Assembly (NCBI GenBank): GCA_027364825.1 | Contig: DAHXOM010000315.1 | Location: 1-6,941, forward strand | Reading direction: 5' to 3' | Source: a bacterium | GTDB lineage: Bacteria > JAMCPX01 | Length of the DNA stretch: 6,941 bases | Shown: in pieces, positions 1 to 4,830 of the stretch | Layout of the letters: each line of letters starts with the position of its first letter | Numbering within the stretch: the stretch's first letter is position 1 | The notes under the pieces: generated by a model | Told to the model about the DNA's origin: nothing | The model's input: only the letters and a program-made list of their open reading frames with translations | The model's database searches: none | Position numbers and translations under genes: made by a program

Positions 1-293
1 CACATGAGCGAAGTGTGGATGAGCGAGTAAGTGACCAAGGCGGCGGCGTGGAGGGGCAGGCGGGAAAGCAGATTGGCGCGGCGGATGGGGAAGCGGCGGG
101 CGAAGCGGGCGAGGAAGGGAAACAGCAGGGCGGCCAACCAGCAGCCGGTCATGAGTTCGTTGATGAGGGGCTCGATCAGGGAGACGTGCTCGCGGTTGGA
201 GACGCGCTCGAGATAGCGGTAGCCGACCATCAGAAGGCCGATGGCGGTGAAGTAACTGAAGATTGTCAGTCCGGATTGAAGCCGCCGCTTCAC
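1..293 (-). CDS. Sensor histidine kinase, LytS-like, N-terminal membrane region (partial, 3' end outside window)
   Basis: Read on the minus strand, bases 293 to 1 are open for 97 codons and continue past the window edge. The protein has three hydrophobic stretches (about residues 8-28, 47-65 and 75-97) separated by Arg-rich loops, as in a multi-spanning membrane domain. Codons end overwhelmingly in C or G, which is a coding signature on this strand. The pattern around residues 34-47 (REHVSLIEPLINEL), followed by a membrane helix and an Arg-rich loop, resembles the N-terminal domain of LytS/YehU-like histidine kinases as I remember them from Acidobacteria; the kinase domain itself would lie outside the window. 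The chosen start is GTG at 293. It has no Shine-Dalgarno, but TATACT lies 7 bases upstream on the same strand and could be a -10 box of a leaderless message. The frame also stays open upstream through an ATG at 473, but that extension is Pro/Ala/Arg-rich and unconvincing. It is probably foreign to the rest of the window. Coding is fairly sure; family assignment is moderate. Confidence 0.6.
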   Translation of the reverse strand, partial: MKRRLQSGLTIFSYFTAIGLLMVGYRYLERVSNREHVSLIEPLINELMTGCWLAALLFPFLARFARRFPIRRANLLSRLPLHAAALVTYSLIHTSLM

Positions 294-484
294 AACGATC
301 AGTATAGACGCTGGCGTGGCGCGGGCGGCGGTGTGAGGTGGAGCGCCGGAGGCCGGCGCGGGTTTGGCATAATCAGGGCAGGAAGGGCTCGGGAGGCAAC
401 CACGCGTTTCGCGGACAGGCGCACGGCCTTGGAGAACCTGCTCCGGCGAGCGCGCCGGCGGCAGGCGCGGCATCTTGCGCTTGA
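294..484. other. GC-rich stretch without a supportable gene; two short hairpins
   Basis: All frames here are long only because GC-rich DNA has few stop codons, and none gives a protein with recognisable order. Two perfect inverted repeats are visible. GCGCCGG (343-349) pairs with CCGGCGC (353-359) around a 3-base loop, and CCGGCG (443-448) pairs with CGCCGG (453-458) around a 4-base loop. Neither is followed by a T-run on either strand, so they are not intrinsic terminators. On the minus strand this stretch lies upstream of the kinase-like gene and would be its leader or promoter region, with TATACT as complement of 301-306. It has the composition of the kinase gene, not of the genes to the right. 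Confidence 0.4.
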
Positions 485-568
485 AGCGGTGACGGATGCG
501 GCGGCGGTGGTTTTGGCGGATTCGGCGGTGGCAGCAGCGGCGGCGGCGGTGCGTCCGGAGGATGGTGA
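485..568 (+). pseudogene. Orphan C-terminal tail of a TPM-domain (YgcG/DUF477) protein
   Basis: In the frame ending at the TGA of 566-568, the last 27 codons encode an almost pure Gly/Phe/Ser tail that finishes GGGSSGGGGASGGW. This ending is characteristic of TPM-domain proteins (membrane-anchored, formerly DUF477/YgcG), whose Gly-rich C-terminus follows the TPM domain and a membrane helix. TPM genes commonly sit beside lemA, and a LemA gene lies two genes downstream, which supports the call. The stop is 45 bases before the next start, an ordinary operon spacing. The frame is closed by TGA at 482-484, no start codon fits, and no TPM domain or membrane helix is found upstream in any frame. The body of the gene is therefore missing or replaced, by misassembly or by a real rearrangement. 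The alternative is chance translation of a GCGGCGGTGG-type repeat, but the exact SSGGGGASGGW-stop ending makes that less likely. Confidence 0.55.
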
Positions 569-613
569 AAGTGTTGAGAGTTGAGTGTTTAATAATTATA
601 GGAGTATTGCAAT

Positions 614-1321
614 ATGCATGAAGAAACATTAGAGAGAATTTTACAGGTATTTAAACGGGTTCTTGGAACCAGGTTAACGAGCTTTATAATGTATGGCTCT
701 TCTCATACCGGTGAGTTCCATGAAGGATATTCAAATATCAATACCATGGTGATCGTATCCAGTATTACCATGAGTGATATTGCAGCAATCGGCAGGGAAT
801 TAAAATGGTTTTTTTTGAAAGGTAATCCCTCTCCGCTCATTTTTACACAGGATGAACTGCATTCGTTCAAGGACGTATTCCCCATTGAAATGCTGGATAT
901 TATGGAGCATCATACGCTCGTGTACGGGAATGCAGATCCGCTCAAAGCTATTACCATAGATCCCAAAAACCTGAGGTTTCAATGTGAATCGGAATTGAAA
1001 GCAAAGTTGATAAGACTACGGCAGGCATTGTTTGTGAATGAATCTGAAAAGAAAGCGTCCCTACTGATGGTTAATTCGATATCAAGTTTTATCGCCATAT
1101 TTAAAGGGGTGTTAAGGTTCAAAGGTAAAAATGCCCCGGCACATAAAAGGGATATACTCCATGAGATTGCACAGCTTGTTGAATTCGATCCGGCACCTTT
1201 TTTAAGACTTCTAGAGATAAGAGAAAAAAAAGAGAAATTAAAAAAAAGCGAATCTTTCAGGACGCTGGAGATGTACATTGAAGGTATTACGAAGGTCATA
1301 AATTTTATAGAGAAGGAGTAA
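614..1321 (+). CDS. Nucleotidyltransferase-fold protein with degenerate active site
   Basis: This is a 235-residue soluble protein with no signal peptide or membrane helix. The start is set by TAGGAG (599-604), 9 bases before the ATG. Residues 20-50 read like the start of an MNT/Pol-beta-type nucleotidyltransferase: a beta strand (SFIMYGSS), the Gly-Ser pair G28-S29, a spacer, then SNINTMVIV. In active family members the last segment is S-D-x-D plus a hydrophobic strand, with the two Asp binding the metal; here both positions are Asn (N41, N43). I therefore infer a pseudo-enzyme. Residues 118-235 look mostly helical and are Lys/Glu-rich near the end. The gene ends 4 bases before lemA and the lemA Shine-Dalgarno overlaps its 3' end, so the two are cotranscribed. 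Eight-base homopolymers lie at 809-816, 1224-1231 and 1240-1247. The fold call is moderate, and the function is unknown. Confidence 0.72.
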   Translation: MHEETLERILQVFKRVLGTRLTSFIMYGSSHTGEFHEGYSNINTMVIVSSITMSDIAAIGRELKWFFLKGNPSPLIFTQDELHSFKDVFPIEMLDIMEHHTLVYGNADPLKAITIDPKNLRFQCESELKAKLIRLRQALFVNESEKKASLLMVNSISSFIAIFKGVLRFKGKNAPAHKRDILHEIAQLVEFDPAPFLRLLEIREKKEKLKKSESFRTLEMYIEGITKVINFIEKE

Positions 1322-1325
1322 GGGT

Positions 1326-1904
1326 ATGAGTAAAAAATGGATAGCAGTGCTGATAACGCTCGGGATATTCTTTGTCGTAGCAATATCCGTAGTTGGAAGT
1401 GTTGTAAGCAGTTACAACAAGCTTGTCACCTTGAATGAGAATATTAATAATTCATGGGCACAGGTACAGAACGTCATGCAGAGGCGGGCGGATCTTATCC
1501 CGAACCTCGTCAATACGGTAAAGGGTTATGCAAAGCATGAAAAAGCAATATTCGAGCATGTGGCGGATGCAACAGCCAGACTCGGCGGTGCAACAACACC
1601 AAAGGATAAATTTGCAGCGAATGACCAACTCGATAGTGCTTTGAGCCGATTGCTTATGATTGTGCAAAATTACCCTAATCTTAAGGCGGATAAATCATTC
1701 AATCGTTTGATGGATGAGCTGGCAGGAACTGAGAACAGGATAGCTGTCGAAAGACGCAGATACAACGATGCCGTTATGGCATACAATGTCGCAGTGAAGA
1801 GCTTCCCGACCAACATTATAGCCGGTTTTCTCCATTATGAGCCAAAGGAAGTTTATTTCAAGGCAACAGAAAATGCACAGAAGGTGCCGCAGGTCAAGTT
1901 TTGA
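1326..1904 (+). CDS. lemA: LemA family membrane protein
   Basis: The protein has 192 residues, the usual LemA length. It opens with a short basic N-terminus and one membrane helix (about residues 5-27), then the family signature: YNKLV (30-34), a Glu/Asn helix, and QRRADLIPNLVNTVKGYAKHE (about 52-72). A long helical bundle follows, with the late motif ENRIAVERRRYNDAV-YN (about 136-154). The C-terminal part (AGFLHYEPKEVYFKA) is also typical. LemA proteins are single-pass, all-helical envelope proteins of unknown biochemical role, often encoded beside TPM-domain proteins. Here the partner appears only as a tail fragment at 485-568, and a nucleotidyltransferase-fold gene lies between them. AAGGAG (1313-1318) gives a strong ribosome site 7 bases before the ATG and overlaps the upstream stop codon, so translation is probably coupled. 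A strong terminator follows 70 bases after the stop, making this the last gene of its operon. The family call is secure. Confidence 0.95.
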   Translation: MSKKWIAVLITLGIFFVVAISVVGSVVSSYNKLVTLNENINNSWAQVQNVMQRRADLIPNLVNTVKGYAKHEKAIFEHVADATARLGGATTPKDKFAANDQLDSALSRLLMIVQNYPNLKADKSFNRLMDELAGTENRIAVERRRYNDAVMAYNVAVKSFPTNIIAGFLHYEPKEVYFKATENAQKVPQVKF

Positions 1905-1935
1905 TTTAGAAAGTTTTGATACTGGTAATGTAGTC

Positions 1936-1956
1936 ATTCCGTGCCTGACACGGAAT
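1936..1956. repeat. Palindromic GTCATTCC...GGAAT-type dispersed repeat
   Basis: ATTCCGTG (1936-1943) pairs perfectly with CACGGAAT (1949-1956) around CCTGA. The flanks (GTCATTCC on the left, GGAATACAGTCT on the right) resemble the intergenic repeat family with GTCATTCC and GGAATCCAG ends that recurs in many bacterial genomes; Neisseria dRS3 has the related core ATTCC-N-GGAAT. It lies between the lemA stop and the terminator, the usual position for such elements. It has no T-run and is not itself a terminator. Only one copy is in the window, so its repeat nature rests on resemblance. Confidence 0.55.
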
Positions 1957-1974
1957 ACAGTCTATAAAATTGTA

Positions 1975-2010
1975 GAAAGGCGATTCGTTGAATCGCCTTT
2001 CTTGTTTTTT
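1975..2010 (+). terminator. Rho-independent terminator of the NTase-like/lemA operon
   Basis: GAAAGGCGATTC (1975-1986) and GAATCGCCTTTC (1990-2001) form a perfect 12-bp stem with a GTT loop, followed at once by TTGTTTTTT (2002-2010). The stem is strong and the U-tract directly abuts it. It separates the lemA operon from the five-gene run that begins at 2069. The bases left of the stem contain no A-run that would make it bidirectional. Confidence 0.93.
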
Positions 2011-2036
2011 ACAACCACAACAGAAATCCTTGTAAA
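2008..2036 (+). promoter_or_regulatory. Possible weak sigma-70-type promoter for the 2069 operon
   Basis: A new operon must start after the terminator, and only about 60 bases are available. The best pair I see is TTTACA (2008-2013) and TGTAAA (2031-2036) with a 17-base spacer, which would put the transcript start near 2043. The -10 box lacks the conserved A at position 2, so this is weak. An alternative is the extended -10 TGATACGTT (2051-2059). TATAAC (2063-2068) abuts the start codon and cannot serve this gene unless the message is leaderless or starts downstream. No sigma-54 site (TGGC...TTGC) is visible. Confidence 0.25.
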
Positions 2037-2068
2037 AAAATGCAGGGCAATGATACGTTTATTATAAC

Positions 2069-2758
2069 ATGGTAAATCATGACATACACAGAACAGATAT
2101 AAAAACAGCCCTTTTCATGTTGCTATTTATAACATCGCTGTTTTATTTGCCGGCGACTGCACATGCAGACACCAACTATCTTCAGCAGGGAATACGGTAC
2201 TATGAATACGGAGACTATGATAATTCCCTGAAGTCGCTCCAACAAATAAACACAATATCCGAGACCACAAAGACAAATACTCTCCTGCATCTTTATATGT
2301 CCCTTGATTATTATGCAAAGGGTATGAATGAGGATATGAATAAAGAATTAACAGCCCTTTATCAGACGGATCCCGGTTTTACACCCAATCCCATCATTGT
2401 GCCGCCATCCGTAATATCGGCTTATAATGAGATAAAACAGCATACCGTGCTTCCACTTTCTGTGAATATTCGGGAAAAGAGGCAAAATTACTGGTTGAGG
2501 GCTGTACCCTTCGGCGTAGGGCAGTTCTCTAAAGGTGAGGACACAAAAGGTACAATTTTGCTGATCGCAGAAGCAACGGAACTCGCAGTGAATATATCGA
2601 CCTACTATATAAGAAAATCAAAGGAAAATCCCGATGGCAGCTACAATAATGTACCGTGGGCAAGGAATATGCAGAATGCCCAGATTACGGCTTTCTGGCT
2701 CCTGATCGGCACTGCATCTTACGGTATTATCGATGCATTCGTAGGGAGGTCACCGTAA
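2069..2758 (+). CDS. Exported TPR-like protein with two C-terminal membrane helices
   Basis: The protein has 229 residues. Residues 1-33 form a signal peptide: a charged start (HRTDIK), a hydrophobic core (ALFMLLFITSLFYL) and a cleavage site after AHA (A33). Residues 36-122 are helical, with a TPR-like beginning (YLQQGIRYYEYGDYDNSLKSL) and a second helix pair ending in DPGFTPNP, like TPR proteins that report an Asp-Pro turn. Residues 140-229 hold RAVPFGVGQFSKGEDTKG, a Pro-Gly-Gln-Gly turn like those preceding membrane helices in DUF5683-type proteins, then two helices (about 161-181 and 204-225). The mature protein is therefore probably periplasmic with a membrane anchor at its end. The start has no clear Shine-Dalgarno; ATG 2117 (residue 17) is in frame but would lose the charged start of the signal. 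Its stop overlaps the next ATG by one base (TAATG), so the genes are coupled. I infer an envelope scaffold or sensor part for the downstream signalling proteins; the exact role is unknown. Confidence 0.82.
   Translation: MVNHDIHRTDIKTALFMLLFITSLFYLPATAHADTNYLQQGIRYYEYGDYDNSLKSLQQINTISETTKTNTLLHLYMSLDYYAKGMNEDMNKELTALYQTDPGFTPNPIIVPPSVISAYNEIKQHTVLPLSVNIREKRQNYWLRAVPFGVGQFSKGEDTKGTILLIAEATELAVNISTYYIRKSKENPDGSYNNVPWARNMQNAQITAFWLLIGTASYGIIDAFVGRSP
2744..2750 (+). promoter_or_regulatory. Ribosome binding site that fixes the FHA-GAF-AAA start
   Basis: GGGAGGT lies 7 bases before the ATG at 2758, inside the last codons of the upstream gene. It selects this ATG over the in-frame ATG at 2656, which would add 34 residues lying wholly inside the upstream gene. 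It also implies translational coupling across the TAATG junction. Confidence 0.85.
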
Positions 2759-4404
2759 TGGCAGGGTTGATATTTAAAAACAATCCCCGTATCTTTACTC
2801 TTACAAAGAAGTTAACCACTGTAAGTGCATCTGTGGATGCAGACATCAGGCTTGCCGAAAAAAATGATTCGCTCTGTTACATAGAGAAAAATGATGATGG
2901 TTCCTATCATGTAGAAACGATAAAAGGGAAAGGCTTAACGGTAAATAATAAACTTGTAAAACATTGCAAGCTGTCATTCGGAGATCTCATAGAAACAAGC
3001 GAGGGGACAGCGGTATTTTTGGATAAGGATGAGTATGAACAAAAGATCGGAGAATTTAAACCAAATGAAGACATTGAATTACTCTTCGATAACAATGAGT
3101 TGAAAAGCATATCCAGAATAATTCTTAATATGTTGATGCACGAAACGTATGCAGAAAAGGGAATGGTACTCTTACTTGAAGATGGTGAGCCGTCTATTCT
3201 TGTCGGTGCTGAAAAGGATGGAATGGAGTTCCTGAGCGGGTTCAGTGAAACGATTATAAAGACGGTTTTACTGGAGAAGAAACCCCTCATATCCAATAAT
3301 GTTTTAACAGATGAACGGTTCTCGCCATCAAAAAGCATTGTTGCGCTCAAGATAATGGCAACAATAGTCGTGCCGATCCTGAAGAGCAACAGTATTTATG
3401 GAGTGGTTTACTTGTGGAATTCCGATGCAGCCCATCCCTTTTCCAAGAGCACCATGGAAGTTACAAGGTTTTATACATGGATATTCTCTGTTCTGATTGA
3501 AAACGATAAATTGAAACAGGGTATGCAAACTACGATGAAACGGGTTCAGACACATCAGAAGCTTACAGTCTGGCATAATCTTATTTCGATCAATCCTGAA
3601 ATGATTCACCTATTCGAACAGTGTGATAAGCTGGCACTTACGGAAAGTAATATTGTCTTCTATGGTGAACAAGGAACCGGAAAGAAATCTTTTATCAAAG
3701 CTCTCCATGAAATATCGAATCCCGGCGGATACCTGTATATGCTCAAAGTGAAGAATAAAACGACTGATGTCCTTTCGGATGAGCTCTCCCTGTTGTCCGG
3801 TATTGATTTACGGGAGAAAGAATCCGGTGGAAAGGTGTTTATCGTGGTAGACGGACTCGACTATTTGCCGGAAGAGTTGTATTCGGCCATGATAGGAATC
3901 TTCGATACGTTTTATGATGCAAGGTGGATGTTCCTTATGGAAAGGAATCCCGATGCAGAAGAAAGTCCATTGGATAAAAGGTTAAGGACAAGACTGGGAG
4001 AGATTATTGTACGGGTGCCGGCATTGAGAGAAAGGACCGAAGATATCGATCCTCTTGCTGCAAGGTTCCTTGATGAGTTCTGCGGTGTGTATTCGAAAGA
4101 CATAAAAGGCTTTTCGGAAAAAGCCGAAAGGTTATTACAGAGTCACCGGTGGAATGGGAATGTTGCAGAGCTCAGGGACGTCATCAGGAAAGCTGTCATT
4201 GGCGAGGATTCGGATATGTTGGAATCCGGTTCTCTTGGATTGGAATCGTCCGATGCAGTGCTGTCGCCCCTTGGAAAAGCAAAAGAAGACTTCATGAAAC
4301 GTTATATAAAGACGGCGCTGGAGATTACGAACGGTGACAAGATAAAAGCGGCGGAAATGCTGAGGGTGAGTCACAGAACTATCTATAAGTACCTCGAAGA
4401 TTAA
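2758..4404 (+). CDS. FHA-GAF-AAA-Fis regulator, degenerate sigma-54-activator type
   Basis: This is a 548-residue cytoplasmic protein. Residues 1-93 are an FHA-like domain: DADIRL (27-32) and the end strands GLTVNNKLVKHCKLSFGD (59-76) fit the fold, but the GR turn is replaced by Ser-Ala and the S-x-x-H motif is absent. Residues about 105-254 are a GAF domain (VVPILKSNSIYGVVYLW at 204-220, then the closing helix). Residues about 270-480 correspond to a sigma-54-type AAA+ module with Walker A GEQGTGKK (303-310), Walker B FIVVDGLD (361-368), VPALRERTEDI (420-430) and WNGNVAEL (465-472). Residues 518-547 are a Fis-type helix-turn-helix (GDKIKAAEMLRVSHRTIYKYL). The GAFTGA loop is missing, the Walker B Glu is Gly366, the sensor I Asn pattern is lost, and the Arg of GNVREL is Ala470. 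I infer a DNA-binding regulator that cannot activate sigma-54 polymerase in the usual way. It is coupled to the gene before it, and the next start is 1 base after its stop. Confidence 0.88.
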   Translation: MAGLIFKNNPRIFTLTKKLTTVSASVDADIRLAEKNDSLCYIEKNDDGSYHVETIKGKGLTVNNKLVKHCKLSFGDLIETSEGTAVFLDKDEYEQKIGEFKPNEDIELLFDNNELKSISRIILNMLMHETYAEKGMVLLLEDGEPSILVGAEKDGMEFLSGFSETIIKTVLLEKKPLISNNVLTDERFSPSKSIVALKIMATIVVPILKSNSIYGVVYLWNSDAAHPFSKSTMEVTRFYTWIFSVLIENDKLKQGMQTTMKRVQTHQKLTVWHNLISINPEMIHLFEQCDKLALTESNIVFYGEQGTGKKSFIKALHEISNPGGYLYMLKVKNKTTDVLSDELSLLSGIDLREKESGGKVFIVVDGLDYLPEELYSAMIGIFDTFYDARWMFLMERNPDAEESPLDKRLRTRLGEIIVRVPALRERTEDIDPLAARFLDEFCGVYSKDIKGFSEKAERLLQSHRWNGNVAELRDVIRKAVIGEDSDMLESGSLGLESSDAVLSPLGKAKEDFMKRYIKTALEITNGDKIKAAEMLRVSHRTIYKYLED

Positions 4405-4405
4405 G

Positions 4406-4813
4406 ATGGAAATCACGTCATCCTTCAAAATGAAAAAGCATATCGTTGTGATTGTCTCCGGCTCAATATTGCTGCTTTTCCTGGGAGCTGCCGGCTGCGG
4501 AGTACCGGACAACATCCATGGTAAAGCCAATGTAAACACTCCGCCGATCATTACAGATTACTATCCACAGAGCGCAAGTATCTCGGCGTATGATGGAGAA
4601 TCCTTAAACTTCTGGATCAAAGCACAAGATCCTGATAATGATACTCTTGTGTATGACTGGCAATTAAATGGAAATGATGTTTCAAATGGAACATACTATA
4701 ATTTCAATATTAGTATAACTCAGGGTACCAGACAGGTGCTTACGGTTACCGTAAGCGATCCTTCAGGATTGCAGGCAGTAAAACTCTGGTTGATCAATGT
4801 AACGGCTCCTTAA
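4406..4813 (+). CDS. Small lipoprotein with one Ig/PKD-like domain
   Basis: The protein has 135 residues. A basic start (KMKKH) and hydrophobic core (IVVIVSGSILLLFL) lead to the lipobox-like GAAGC, so Cys31 is the likely lipidated residue; the -3 position is Ala rather than Leu, a mild deviation. The +2 residue is Gly, so by the E. coli Lol rule it would go to the outer membrane. Residues 46-133 are a single beta-sandwich of the PKD/bacterial Ig kind: PPIITDYYP opener, GESLNFWIKAQDPDNDTLVYDW in the middle (given here as its key DPDxD and YxW elements at 75-85), and VLTVTVSDPSG (111-121) before the last strand. Such domains serve adhesion or protein contact; no enzyme motif is seen. The start follows the preceding stop by 1 base with only a weak GAAGA site, implying coupling. 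A second in-frame ATG at 4430 (residue 9) would give a more usual signal length but has no better site. Confidence 0.85.
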   Translation: MEITSSFKMKKHIVVIVSGSILLLFLGAAGCGVPDNIHGKANVNTPPIITDYYPQSASISAYDGESLNFWIKAQDPDNDTLVYDWQLNGNDVSNGTYYNFNISITQGTRQVLTVTVSDPSGLQAVKLWLINVTAP

Positions 4814-4830
4814 GGTAAAAAGGTAAATTT

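Noticed and set aside
294..473. Extension of the minus-strand kinase-like gene to an ATG at 473
   Set aside because: The frame is open, but the added 60 residues are Pro/Ala/Arg-rich and unlike a kinase N-terminus, with no ribosome site; the GTG at 293 starts right before the first membrane helix.
15..584. 189-codon open frame on the plus strand
   Set aside because: It is long only because the DNA is GC-rich; the product is Gly/Ala/Arg-rich without order, and over 1-293 it is the antisense of the better-supported membrane protein on the minus strand.
574..602. Possible promoter TTGAGA ... TATAGG before the NTase-like gene
   Set aside because: The -10 match is poor and overlaps the Shine-Dalgarno; the AT-rich spacer alone explains the resemblance.
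979..1383. 134-codon minus-strand frame opposite the NTase-like gene
   Set aside because: Its Phe/Ser/Leu-rich product is the typical antisense of Lys/Glu-rich coding sequence; the plus-strand genes there are well supported.
1936..2001. CRISPR-like or attachment-site reading of the two adjacent palindromes
   Set aside because: The two hairpins differ in sequence, there is no spacer periodicity, and no integrase, tRNA or cas gene is in the window.
1837..2067. Open frame crossing the lemA end, the palindrome and the terminator
   Set aside because: It overlaps lemA out of frame, reads through the terminator hairpin, and its product has no recognisable pattern.
2656..2757. Longer start for the FHA-GAF-AAA gene
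   Set aside because: The 34 extra residues lie inside the upstream gene in another frame; GGGAGGT at 2744-2750 points to ATG 2758, where the FHA-like domain begins.
2907..3389. 160-codon minus-strand frame opposite the FHA/GAF region
   Set aside because: It is the antisense shadow of a clear multi-domain gene; Ser-rich product, no ribosome site seen.
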